Origin: Bifidobacterium eulemuris
GTDB taxonomy: Bacteria > Actinomycetota > Actinomycetes > Actinomycetales > Bifidobacteriaceae
Length of the DNA: 64,000 bases
Reading direction: 5' to 3'
NCBI RefSeq assembly: GCF_014898155.1
Contig: NZ_CP062938.1
Coordinates: 1,674,001-1,738,000 of the forward strand
Of this stretch, positions 10,858 through 19,541 are shown in pieces. The notes under the pieces were generated by a model. That model had not been told where the DNA came from and ran no database searches. It saw only the letters and a list, made by a program, of their open reading frames with translations. Within the stretch, counting starts at the first letter, position 1. Every line of letters begins with the position of its first letter. Made by a program: the position numbers and the translations under genes.

Positions 10858-11958
10858 ATGACGGACGAGACTCAGGACATCCAGCTGACCGCCGCAGGCA
10901 ACGAGATGAGCGCCAGCTTCCTGGCGGCGAAGAAGCGTTCCGACGCCACGCTGGCCAAGCTGGAGGCCGAACCCGGCAAATTCACCATGCTCACCGGCGA
11001 CCGCCCGACCGGACGCCTGCACCTCGGCCACTATTTCGGCTCCATCCAGCAGCGCGTGGCCATGCAGAACAAGGGCGTGCACTCCAACATCATCATCGCG
11101 GACTACCAGGTGATCACCGACCGCGACACCACCGAACACATCCAAGACAACGTGCTCAATCTGGTGCTCGACTACATGGCCGCCGGCATCGACCCCAAGC
11201 AGACCATGATCTACGCGCACTCCGCCGTGCCGGCCGAGAACCAGCTCATGCTGCCGTTCCTTTCGCTGGTCACCGAATCCGAACTGCACCGCAATCCGAC
11301 CGTGAAGGCCGAGATGGAGGCCTCCGGCCATGCGCTGACCGGCCTGCTGCTCACCTATCCGGTGCATCAGGCGTGCGACATCCTCTTCTGCAAGGCGAAC
11401 GTGGTGCCGATCGGCAAAGACAATCTGCCGCATATCGAAATCACGCGCACCATCGCCCGCCGTTTCAACGAGCGCTACGCGAAGAAGAACCCCGTGTTCC
11501 CGGAGCCGGCGGCGATTCTGTCCGAAGCGCCGGAAATCCCCGGCCTTGACGGACGCAAGATGAGCAAATCCTACGGCAACTCCATCATGCTGGGCGCCAC
11601 CGCCGAAGAGACGGCCAAGCTCATCAAGAAGAGCCCCACCGATTCCGAGCGCACCATCACCTTCGATCCGACGGGCCGTCCGCAGGTCTCCGCCCTGCTC
11701 ACCACGGCGGGACTGGTCACCGGCCGCGACCCCAAGGAGATCGCCGACGAGATCGGCGCGGCGGGCGCTGGCGCGCTCAAGGCGTACGTGACCGAATCCG
11801 TGAACGAGTTCCTCGCCCCGCATCGCGAGCGCCGCGCCGAGCTCGCCAAGGACATGGACTACATCCGCGACGTGCTCGCGAACGGCAACAAGCGCGCCAA
11901 CGAGGTGGCCGAAGCCACGCTCGACGAGGTGCGCGAAGCCATGGGCATGAAGTACTGA
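10858..11958 (+). CDS. trpS: Tryptophan--tRNA ligase
   Basis: Class I aminoacyl-tRNA synthetase charging tRNA-Trp. The HIGH-type motif lies in TGRLHLGHYFG and the KMSKS motif in GRKMSKSYGNSI, with normal spacing; 366 residues is slightly longer than the bacterial norm owing to an N-terminal extension of about 40 residues. ATG 10858 (MTDETQDIQL) follows CAAGGAAGAACCC; the in-frame ATG at 10732 would add an unrelated stretch. No T-box or trp-leader structure is evident upstream. Confidence 0.95.
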   Translation: MTDETQDIQLTAAGNEMSASFLAAKKRSDATLAKLEAEPGKFTMLTGDRPTGRLHLGHYFGSIQQRVAMQNKGVHSNIIIADYQVITDRDTTEHIQDNVLNLVLDYMAAGIDPKQTMIYAHSAVPAENQLMLPFLSLVTESELHRNPTVKAEMEASGHALTGLLLTYPVHQACDILFCKANVVPIGKDNLPHIEITRTIARRFNERYAKKNPVFPEPAAILSEAPEIPGLDGRKMSKSYGNSIMLGATAEETAKLIKKSPTDSERTITFDPTGRPQVSALLTTAGLVTGRDPKEIADEIGAAGAGALKAYVTESVNEFLAPHRERRAELAKDMDYIRDVLANGNKRANEVAEATLDEVREAMGMKY

Positions 11959-12272
11959 CGCACCGCTCTCGCGCTCGGGCATGGACTCGAGCGCGGGCAG
12001 TTGGTTCAACGGAATGCGAGGCAGGCATGACGGAACACGGTTCGCAAAACACGGTTCACAGGATGCAGGATGTTTGCCTCGTTCACTCCGCTCGCAATGA
12101 TGTGAGGAACGCGTTCCGATCGGGATGGCCACGGGCACAACGAGCTGAGCGAACCAGGATGACTGGCGGTAGGGGTCCTATCGCGCGACGCTCCACCCCG
12201 AAGTTATCCACTTATCCACAATTTTCGTAGAGGCAGTGGACGCGGGGGCGCGGCCTGCCATAGGGTCGTGGC
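11959..12272. other. Intergenic gap after trpS, no gene seen
   Basis: About 310 bp with no convincing ORF, RNA or strong hairpin. It presumably carries the promoter of the downstream nuclease-like gene. A partial CTCCGCTCGCAATGATG sequence recalls the dispersed repeat family. Confidence 0.4.
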
Positions 12273-13385
12273 ATGAACCAACGATCACTGTCGCTCACCG
12301 GCCTGACGGAACTCAAGCATCAGCGCATGCAAGCCTGCGCAGACACACAGGAACGCGTATCGGCCCAGTATGTCTACGCACTGACGACCGCGCTGGAACT
12401 ACTCGCCGTGGAGAAACCCCTGATGCCGCGGGGCGTGCAACGCGCCGACAGACTTTACGTCGTGGCGCGGGCGCACAACACCAGATTCCGGGCGGCCAAC
12501 CTATCGTTCGTGACGTGGCCCTGGCCGCTGGATACCACCACCGTCGAACGCAAATTCACATGCACCTCACCAGCGTGCACATGGGCCATGATGTCAACCA
12601 TCATCACCTTGGAGGAGCTCATCGTGCTGGGCGATGCGATGATGCGGCGGGACAGAAGGCTGCGGCGCGCGTCTATCTCAGACTTCATCTCGTATCTCGA
12701 CAGCGTGGACGAATGGCTAGAGCAGCCGGAAAATGCGGGCAGACGCGGTTTTCGCGGCATGCGCAACTGCCGGCGAGCGTTGCGGCTCATGCGCGAGGGG
12801 TCGGACTCGTCGCAGGAATCCCGGTCAAGCATCGCGCTAATGAGATACGGGTTCGATCACCCGGAATTCAACCATCCCATACGCAACCCGAAGAACGGGA
12901 AAACCCTGTTCATCGACATGGCCTATCCGGAATTTCGCGTGGCTCTCGAATACGAGGGCGCGCACCACGCCGAGCAGTGGCTGGCCGACGTAACCAGACA
13001 GCAGCTCATCGAAGACGAAGGGTGGGATTATTCGCAGATCACCAAGCTCAACCTTGGCGACGACGAAGCCGAAGAAAAACTGGCGCAACGCGTTGCGAAG
13101 AGCATCGAACGGCAGACGGGGGTGGTTGTTCCTGTGACCGAACGCCAATCCATACGGCAGCTATGCGACGGACGACGCATGCGTATGCGGCCGCTATGGG
13201 AAAGGCTGGGGATGGAGGAGGAACTCTTGGCGGCGCTTGGTCAGAACACGAAATTGGGTACGGGGGATGAACCGGAAGATGGCCTGGAAGATGACCTTGG
13301 CGCACGGAGCGACTTTGACGACCATGCCGGCCACAATGACTACGGAGCCCGCAGCAGCCACGACGACATCGATGATATCGCGTAA
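12273..13385 (+). CDS. DUF559/Vsr-like PD-(D/E)XK nuclease-domain protein
   Basis: A 370-residue protein whose C-terminal half has the DUF559-type core: IDMAYPEFRVALEYEGAHH (about residues 218-236), with Asp, Glu-x-Glu and His in the expected order, then an ITKLNLGD strand. These domains belong to the PD-(D/E)XK nuclease superfamily and are common in single-gene families of high-GC Gram-positives. The N-terminal half is unclassified. The C-terminal 45 residues are an acidic Asp/His-rich tail, probably disordered. Substrate unknown; a role in DNA repair or defence is a guess. Confidence 0.65.
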   Translation: MNQRSLSLTGLTELKHQRMQACADTQERVSAQYVYALTTALELLAVEKPLMPRGVQRADRLYVVARAHNTRFRAANLSFVTWPWPLDTTTVERKFTCTSPACTWAMMSTIITLEELIVLGDAMMRRDRRLRRASISDFISYLDSVDEWLEQPENAGRRGFRGMRNCRRALRLMREGSDSSQESRSSIALMRYGFDHPEFNHPIRNPKNGKTLFIDMAYPEFRVALEYEGAHHAEQWLADVTRQQLIEDEGWDYSQITKLNLGDDEAEEKLAQRVAKSIERQTGVVVPVTERQSIRQLCDGRRMRMRPLWERLGMEEELLAALGQNTKLGTGDEPEDGLEDDLGARSDFDDHAGHNDYGARSSHDDIDDIA

Positions 13386-13393
13386 ACAAGCCT

Positions 13394-13586
13394 ATCTGCG
13401 TTAGCGGTAGTGGATTTGGGGTCTTGCAAAGGTCGATCTGCGTTAGCGGTAGTGGGGGTTGGGCGATACGCCATGTATCTGGCCCGGTATTCCAACAACC
13501 ATACACGGGATAACGCCAAACCCCCCACTACCGCTAACGCAGATCGACCTTTGCAGCCCCTCATTTCCACTACCGCTAACGCAGAT
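13394..13586. repeat. About 190-bp palindromic element with four CTGCGTTAGCGGTAGTGG motifs (copy 1)
   Basis: Two direct copies of ATCTGCGTTAGCGGTAGTGG are followed about 80 bp later by two inverted copies, so the whole element folds into a long stem. A second, diverged copy with the same layout lies at 39046-39236. Neither encodes a transposase; these look like non-autonomous dispersed elements. Confidence 0.8.
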
Positions 13587-13609
13587 TGAATCGAAGGAGG
13601 AAGTGGCGC

Positions 13610-13786
13610 ATGGTAGGAGCTCTCATCCGCTGCAACCGTCGCGACGGCGATCGGGTGGTGAAAGTGTACGGAGGACCAGAAGGATACTGCGATGTCTGCA
13701 ATGATCCCGGATTCAAACGGGATATGGGTAAAATCGGCACCGATTGGGAGATCGTCGCATTGGATCCGATTCCTTGGAGACCGTGA
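13610..13786 (+). CDS. Small hypothetical protein, 58 residues
   Basis: A short ORF (MVGALIRCNRRDGDRVV...) starts at ATG 13610 nine bases after AAGGAGG, an ideal ribosome site. It contains a CDVC pair and ends IPWRP. The strong ribosome site and varied composition argue that it is translated. I recognise no family. It starts just after the palindromic element and precedes the 10-bp repeat field. Confidence 0.45.
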   Translation: MVGALIRCNRRDGDRVVKVYGGPEGYCDVCNDPGFKRDMGKIGTDWEIVALDPIPWRP

Positions 13787-13850
13787 AGAACACCCATTCT
13801 CGTTATTTTCATGCAAGGACCGCACCGAGGAGTTATCGGCGCGGTTCGCC

Positions 13851-14155
13851 TGACGAGGCGTGACGAGGTATTGCGCGGTATGACGAGATTTAACGCGGTA
13901 TGACGAGATTTGACGAGATTCGCTTGCCGAGATTTGAAGAGATTTGACGCGGTATGACGAGATTCGCCTGACAAGGTATGACGAGATTTGACGAGGTTCG
14001 CCTGACGAGATTTGACGCGGTATGACGAGATAAGACGAAGTTCGTTTGACGAGGCCTGACGAGGCTTGACGAGGTGTGACGAGGCTTGACGAGGTGTGAC
14101 GAGGCTTGACGAGATATGCGAGATATGACGAGATATGACGCGGTGTTGCGCGGCG
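13851..14155. repeat. Field of about 30 units with a 10-bp period (TGACGAGATT-like)
   Basis: For about 300 bp the sequence is built from decamers close to TGACGAGATT, TGACGAGGTA and TGACGCGGTA, with occasional 5-bp phase shifts. The period is near one helical turn. Ten is not a multiple of three, so ORFs across it are repetitive artefacts. It fills the gap between the small ORF and the permease terminator. Confidence 0.85.
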
Positions 14156-14161
14156 GCGACG

Positions 14162-14207
14162 CGAAAACGGCGAGGCCGTTCCGAACACTGGAACGGCCCC
14201 GCCGTGT
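14162..14207 (-). terminator. Terminator downstream of the nucleobase permease
   Basis: A 16-bp stem with one mismatch (14167-14182 with 14190-14205) and a 7-nt loop is followed on the minus strand by TTTTCGC. It lies 28 bp after the permease stop. Confidence 0.75.
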
Positions 14208-14234
14208 TATTGGAGGAGGAGGGAGGGGTAAGTC

Positions 14235-15785
14235 TCAGATCAGCGCGAACACGCCGTAGACCAGCAGCAGAGCGCCGAGGCCGAGCGTGGCCGGGGTGAG
14301 CTCCTTGCCGCGCTTGCACACCAGCATGGCGATGATGTGCGATACGACGCCGAAGGCGACGCCCAGCGCGATATTGCCGGCCACCGCGATGCCCGCGACG
14401 GCCACCAGGAACGGCAGGCTCTCCTCGAGCTTGGAGGCCGCGACATCACGCACGCCCTTGAGCATCGAGACGCCCACCAGCACCATGATGAAGTCGGCGA
14501 AGACGAAGCCGTCCTGCACGTAGGCGGCGAGCTTGGTCTCGGTCTCCGAGATCCACATGCCCACGCCGTTGGTCTTCGTGGCGGTGAGCAGCACAAACAC
14601 CCAGGCGAACATCGACACGAAGTAGCCCAGCGCGGCCACCAGGGAGCTCAGGCCGGACTTGGCGCCGTCACGCGATCCCACGGAGGATTCCGCGCCCACC
14701 GAGGTGGGGGAGGCGCCCAGCACCGGAGCGACGACGTTGAGCGCGGCGCCGATGAGATGCACGCGGGAGGAGACGCGCTCGTCGATCTCGAAGCCGCCGG
14801 CCTGCGCCGCGGCGGACGTGGTGCCCATATTCGTGTACATGCCGATCAGCAGGAAGCTGAGCACGCCCTGGATGAACACCAGCGGCACGTTGCCGCCCTT
14901 GGCCGTGAAGCCGCTGAAGTCGAAGCCGCTGGTGAACAGCGCGCCGAGGTCGATCGACTGGATGCCCGTGACGATGTTGTACGGGGAGGCGCCGTCGGTG
15001 GCGACCACCGTGTTCACACGCTCGTAGACGAGCGTCGTGGCGGTCTGTCCGCCGATGAACGAGTCCAGGAAGAACAGGATGCCTCCGACCCACATCGCGG
15101 CGATGAGCAGCCAGTAGGTTTTGGTGAGGGCGCAGTGGTGGCGGAACGACAGGTACAGCACGTAGACGAGCACGCCGGCGGCCATCAGCCACAGGTAGTA
15201 GGTCTGCAGCGAGCCCAGCGTGGTGGTGTCGGTGAGCTGGCCTTCGTCGGTGATCATGCCGGAGCTGCGCAGCGCCGTCATCATGATGTAGATGCCGATG
15301 CCGACCGGCAGCGCCTTGCGCACGCTCTCCGGCAGCAGGTCGGTGAACAGGCGGCGGGCCGGGGTCGCGGCGATCGCCAAGTAGATGACCGCGGCCACGA
15401 AGGTGATGGCCAGCACGTTGGAGTAGGTGAGCCCCTCGTTCGCGGTGATCATGGAGATGAGCACGGTGCTCAGGCCCATGTTCGCCGACTGCACGAGCGG
15501 CAGGTTGCACAGCACGCCCAGCAGGACCGTGCCGAGGAAGGAGACCACGGCCAGCGCGAGGTACGGGCCGGCGTAGTTGCCGTAGGAGGCGCCGATCACC
15601 TGCGTGTTGAGCAGCAGCGCGCAGACGGCGATGCTGAACGAGCCGAAGCCGGCGCCGATTTCGGTGCGCAGGTTCGAGCCGCGGTCAAGGAAGTGGAATC
15701 GCTTGTTCAAGGCAAGGCTCAGCTTGCCCGGTTGTTTGGGGGAGGCGTCCGCGTGCGTTGCGGTGCCGACGGTTGCGTCCGTCAT
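14235..15785 (-). CDS. NCS2-family nucleobase permease (AzgA/GhxP-like)
   Basis: A 516-residue membrane protein with 12 or more hydrophobic helices, resembling AzgA-type purine permeases: an N-terminal FHFLDRGSNLRTEIGAG, a central GMYTNMGTTSAAAQAGG and ASPTSVGAESSVGSRDGAKS, which corresponds to the ESAxGxxxGGRTGL region. Probably proton-coupled uptake of a purine base such as guanine, hypoxanthine or adenine; the substrate is not decided by sequence. ATG 15785 (MTDATVGTATH) follows GAGGAGC. It lies 256 bp after the first GH3 gene in the same orientation and might be co-transcribed with it; no clear terminator separates them. Confidence 0.85.
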   Translation of the reverse strand: MTDATVGTATHADASPKQPGKLSLALNKRFHFLDRGSNLRTEIGAGFGSFSIAVCALLLNTQVIGASYGNYAGPYLALAVVSFLGTVLLGVLCNLPLVQSANMGLSTVLISMITANEGLTYSNVLAITFVAAVIYLAIAATPARRLFTDLLPESVRKALPVGIGIYIMMTALRSSGMITDEGQLTDTTTLGSLQTYYLWLMAAGVLVYVLYLSFRHHCALTKTYWLLIAAMWVGGILFFLDSFIGGQTATTLVYERVNTVVATDGASPYNIVTGIQSIDLGALFTSGFDFSGFTAKGGNVPLVFIQGVLSFLLIGMYTNMGTTSAAAQAGGFEIDERVSSRVHLIGAALNVVAPVLGASPTSVGAESSVGSRDGAKSGLSSLVAALGYFVSMFAWVFVLLTATKTNGVGMWISETETKLAAYVQDGFVFADFIMVLVGVSMLKGVRDVAASKLEESLPFLVAVAGIAVAGNIALGVAFGVVSHIIAMLVCKRGKELTPATLGLGALLLVYGVFALI

Positions 15786-15891
15786 GATAATGCTCCTCTT
15801 GATAATTCTCTCGATGTGTTGGAACCGGGCGGCGGCGCGGGCTGCGCCGGGCCGTTCCTCGCGAGGCCGGCCCATTGGGCTTGGCTTCGCG

Positions 15892-15925
15892 AGGGACCTG
15901 GCTTCGCGAGGGACCTGACCTCGCG
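15892..15925. repeat. Two tandem 17-bp repeats
   Basis: GGCTTCGCGAGGGACCT occurs twice in direct succession, with a degraded third copy after it, in the gap between the permease and the first GH3 gene. Meaning unknown. Confidence 0.6.
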
Positions 15926-16041
15926 GGGCTTGGCCGCGTGAGGCTTGGGCTTGCGCCGCCGCCCGGTCGGAGGACGCGCCCCGTTGGGATTGCGCATGTT
16001 CATGCGCATGTGCATGCGGGGTTATGCGTCCTCGTGGGGGA

Positions 16042-19000
16042 TCACTCGCCGGAGATGGTCACCTTGGCGCGCGCGTCCTTGCGGCTGCGGACCACGGGGA
16101 TCGCGATGCAGGTGGCCACGACCGCGACGATCGCCACGCCGAAGGCCACATCGCCCGCGACCATCCAGGTCTTCCAGGCGCTGTTGTCGGTGCTGGCGGC
16201 CGAGGTGGCGGAACGCGCGTTCTGGTACAGCATGTGCTTGGTGCAGTTGCGCAGCAGGTACTTGCCGTAGTTGGTGGAGGTCGCGTCGCCTTCCTGGTCG
16301 TAGTAGGCGGTGACGGCGGAGCCGCCGAGCTGGCCTTCCACGCCGCCGAACAGGCCTGCGCCGGGGGTCATGACCCACGGGTACGGGCCGACGCCGTCGG
16401 TGATGACCAGGCCGTTGAAGCCCCATTCGCCGCGCAGGATCGTCTGGTAGAGGCCCTGGTGGAACATCGAGATGCCGTCGCGGTTGAGCGAGCCCATAAT
16501 GCCGAGCACGTTCTCGCCGTCGACGAAGGTGCCGGTTTCGTTGGCCTCGTCGACCACGAACAGCTCCTTGACGCAGATCTCGTAGTCCTTGAGGTAGATC
16601 TCGCGGGCCGCCTGTTCGGAGAACCAGGTGATGTTGCCGTCTCGGTTGGTGTCGTTGTCGTTCATCGCCATGTGCTTGATGTAGACGGACACGCCGCTGG
16701 ACTGCAGGCCGGTGACCTCGGCCGCGCCCATCTTGCCGCCGATGAAGCCGTCTTCGGAGAAGTACTCGAAGTTACGGCCGCCGAACGGCGTGCGATGGGT
16801 GTTCATGGCCGGCGCGTAGGCGCCCGACAGGCCGTTCTTGATGGACTGGTGGGCGTATGCCTCGCCCAGCTTCTCCATCAGGTACGGATTCCAGGTGGAG
16901 GCGTTCACCACGGCGGAGCTCCACCAGGTGTTGGTGCCGTAGCTGTTGTTGCCGTTGCCGGACTCGCCGGGGCCGTCGACCACGGCCTCCTGCTCCTTGT
17001 TCACGGATTCGACGGCGGGGGTCTGCCAGCCGAGTCCGCCGGCGACGGCGATCTGCTCCTCGAGCGTGGTCTGGTCCAGCAGATAGGCCCAGACCTCGTT
17101 GTCGTAGTCGAGGTCGGCGAGGATCGGCGCGTCGATGTCGAGACGCATCGAGGTCTCCTCCTCGGTCACCTGGTAGTTGCCGTCCTCATCCTGGACCGCG
17201 TTGCCGTCGTCGTCCACCACGACGTAGTAGGTCTTGCCGTATTCGATGGCATGGTCCTCGTTCGCGTCGTCGTAGAGGTAGCGTTCGTCGTCCTGGGTCA
17301 GGCCCTCCCAGTTCTCCTCGTCGGAGTAGGCGAGGTAGCTGGCGCCGCCCACGTACTTCTTGACGGTTTTGGTCACCTTCTCGCCGTTCTCGTACGTCTC
17401 GTAGGTGTAGTCGGTCGAGCCCTTGGCGGGCACGGCCAGCGCGGCCACGGCGTTGTCGCTCAGCGCCTCCTCCTTGCAGCTGGATTCGTGCTGCATGATG
17501 GTCTCCATGCCGCCCGCGAAGTCGCTGCGGTTGAGGTAGCCGTCGAGCATGTTGCCGTCGCCGGCGTCCACGTCGCCCAGCGAGGTCCTGGCGACCTGCT
17601 CGTCGCTGTCGCGCGCGCCGACGCCGTCCTCGTCGTAGACGATGGTGTCGGCCAGGGAGGTCTCCACCGGATCGGTGGCGTCCTCATGCGCGTTCTCGCC
17701 GATGTGGAACTTGTAGTCGCCCTTCTCCAGCACGTACACGCCGGTGCCGTAGGTGTCGAAGGAGGCGAGGTCGTCGGTGTCGAATTCGATGGTGACGGTT
17801 TCGGATTCGCCGGGCTCGATCAGGCCGGTCTTCTGGAAGCCCATCAGCACCTTCGCGGACTTCTGAAGGCCCGTGCCCTTGATGCCCAGGGAGTCGTCCT
17901 GGTCGTAGGGCGCCTCCATGTTGAGCTGCACGACCTGCTTGCCCGCCACGTCGCCGGTGTTGGTGACCTTGACGCTGATGCTGTTCGTGCCGTGCGCCTC
18001 AAGCGAGACGTCCGAATCGGTCACCTCCTGCGAGAAGGTGGTGTAGCTCAGGCCGTAGCCGAAGGGATACTGCACCACTTCGTCGTAGCCGGAGGCCGTG
18101 CCGTTCTTCCACTCATGGCTGGTGAACGCCTCGGAGTCGAAATACCCCTCCGCATCGGCGGTCTCGTAGAAGCGGTATCCGACGTAGATGCCCTCCTCGT
18201 ACTGGTAGTAGCCGAAGTTGCTGGACTTGTCGAAGCCGGTGGTGATGGATTCGACGTTGGTGTACTTGTTGTCGTCGTTGTTGTAGAAGGACGGCATCGT
18301 GGACATGTCGTAGGCGTAGGTGTCCACGAGGTGGCCGGACGGGTTCACCTCGCCGGTCAGGATCTGGGCGACGCCGACGAGGCCGGCCTCACCGGGGTGG
18401 CCGATCCACAGGCAGGCGTCCACGCCGTACTCCTCCTGCTCGATCTCGCCCAGCTCCATCGCGGCGGAGGAGTTGATCAGCACGATCGTCTTGGAGTAGT
18501 TCTCGGCGCAGAACTTGAGCAGGTCCTTCTCGTCCTCGCTCAGCTGCAGGTAGGTGGTGCCGGTGGACGCCTTGCCGTCGCCGTCGTAATCCATGACGGG
18601 GGAGGTACCCTCGGCGCCGGAGCGGCCGAAGGTCACGATGACGGTGTCGTTGTATCCGTCGGCCATGAAGTCGTCCTTATGGTTCTCGTACACGCTTTTG
18701 GAGAACTCGTTGACGCGCTTGTATCCGCCCCAATCGCCGTCGCCGTAGGCGTCCTTGTTCTCGGCGTAGTCGGAGCCGGTGAACGTGGTCTCCTCGCCGG
18801 TGCCGGTGTGGCCCACGTACTCGCCGGTGGTGTCCGCGTTGCGTTCGCCGCCGACGGCCTCCTCAAGCCAGTTCCACGCCTTCTCGTTCACATCGAGGTA
18901 CTGCTCGGTGCTCACGCCCTCGCCTTCGGTTTTGCTGCCGTCGAAGGCCTCTTTCATGGTGTAGGTGTACTCGTCGTACTTGCCGCCGGCCGAACCGGTG

Positions 19001-19323
19001 CCGCCGTTGACGTAGTTGTAGGACATCGCGCCGAGAATCGTGACCTTGCTGCCCTTTTCGAGCGGCAGGGCGTTGTTCTCGTTGCGCAGCAGCACCGCGC
19101 CTTCGCTTTCCAGCTCGGTGTTGACCTCACGGCCCTCGGCCAGGGTCTCCTCCTCGGTCATCACCTCGGCGTCGCCGCCGGCCGTGACGGTGCCGATGCC
19201 CATGTAGTTGATCAGGGTGCTGCCGAATGTGGTGAGCATCGTGTTGAACACCAGCATGACGATAACCAGCCATGCCGTGGCGATGACGCCGTTCTTCACG
19301 AGATGCTTGCGCTTGTCGGACAT
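16042..19323 (-). CDS. Membrane-tethered, domain-permuted GH3 glycosidase, module 1
   Basis: A 1093-residue GH3 protein with its domains in reversed order. After a cytoplasmic start (MSDKRKHLVKN) and one membrane helix, the first extracellular part is the GH3 alpha/beta-sandwich domain (EGAVLLRNENNALPL; GRSGAEG with the probable acid/base Glu) and a fibronectin-III-like domain (NTGDVAGKQVVQL). The TIM-barrel domain follows (THRTPFGGRNFEYFSEDGF, KHMAMNDNDTNRDG, and the predicted nucleophile Asp in LVITDGVG near residue 976). A second membrane helix and a basic tail end it, so both termini should be cytoplasmic. Canonical GH3 enzymes run barrel first; permuted forms are known. A beta-glucosidase-type activity is likely, substrate unknown. 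ATG 19323 follows AAGGAGGG. The kinase and regulator genes lie directly upstream. Confidence 0.88.
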   Translation of the reverse strand: MSDKRKHLVKNGVIATAWLVIVMLVFNTMLTTFGSTLINYMGIGTVTAGGDAEVMTEEETLAEGREVNTELESEGAVLLRNENNALPLEKGSKVTILGAMSYNYVNGGTGSAGGKYDEYTYTMKEAFDGSKTEGEGVSTEQYLDVNEKAWNWLEEAVGGERNADTTGEYVGHTGTGEETTFTGSDYAENKDAYGDGDWGGYKRVNEFSKSVYENHKDDFMADGYNDTVIVTFGRSGAEGTSPVMDYDGDGKASTGTTYLQLSEDEKDLLKFCAENYSKTIVLINSSAAMELGEIEQEEYGVDACLWIGHPGEAGLVGVAQILTGEVNPSGHLVDTYAYDMSTMPSFYNNDDNKYTNVESITTGFDKSSNFGYYQYEEGIYVGYRFYETADAEGYFDSEAFTSHEWKNGTASGYDEVVQYPFGYGLSYTTFSQEVTDSDVSLEAHGTNSISVKVTNTGDVAGKQVVQLNMEAPYDQDDSLGIKGTGLQKSAKVLMGFQKTGLIEPGESETVTIEFDTDDLASFDTYGTGVYVLEKGDYKFHIGENAHEDATDPVETSLADTIVYDEDGVGARDSDEQVARTSLGDVDAGDGNMLDGYLNRSDFAGGMETIMQHESSCKEEALSDNAVAALAVPAKGSTDYTYETYENGEKVTKTVKKYVGGASYLAYSDEENWEGLTQDDERYLYDDANEDHAIEYGKTYYVVVDDDGNAVQDEDGNYQVTEEETSMRLDIDAPILADLDYDNEVWAYLLDQTTLEEQIAVAGGLGWQTPAVESVNKEQEAVVDGPGESGNGNNSYGTNTWWSSAVVNASTWNPYLMEKLGEAYAHQSIKNGLSGAYAPAMNTHRTPFGGRNFEYFSEDGFIGGKMGAAEVTGLQSSGVSVYIKHMAMNDNDTNRDGNITWFSEQAAREIYLKDYEICVKELFVVDEANETGTFVDGENVLGIMGSLNRDGISMFHQGLYQTILRGEWGFNGLVITDGVGPYPWVMTPGAGLFGGVEGQLGGSAVTAYYDQEGDATSTNYGKYLLRNCTKHMLYQNARSATSAASTDNSAWKTWMVAGDVAFGVAIVAVVATCIAIPVVRSRKDARAKVTISGE

Positions 19324-19541
19324 GCTCTTCCCTCCTTTGCTTCTTTGCTCTTGGGGTGGATGCGGGGCCGGTGGGCCCACGTGCAACCCAATTTAGGAAG
19401 CGTTCAGGTGGGAGGCGTGCCGGATGGCACGATTGGTATCGATGGCGGCAACTTCCGTCGCCGGATCGCCGACGACCGGCCGGCGACTCGCGGCCAACGG
19501 CTTACGGTGGCGATTAGCGGTCGTTGGCTGGCGGCCGGCGG

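Noticed and set aside
13340..14319. Minus-strand ORFs of 247-282 residues across the 10-bp repeat field.
   Set aside because: They consist of repeated Ser/Arg/Lys/His peptides forced by the 10-bp period, lack ribosome sites and run through the permease terminator and palindromic element.
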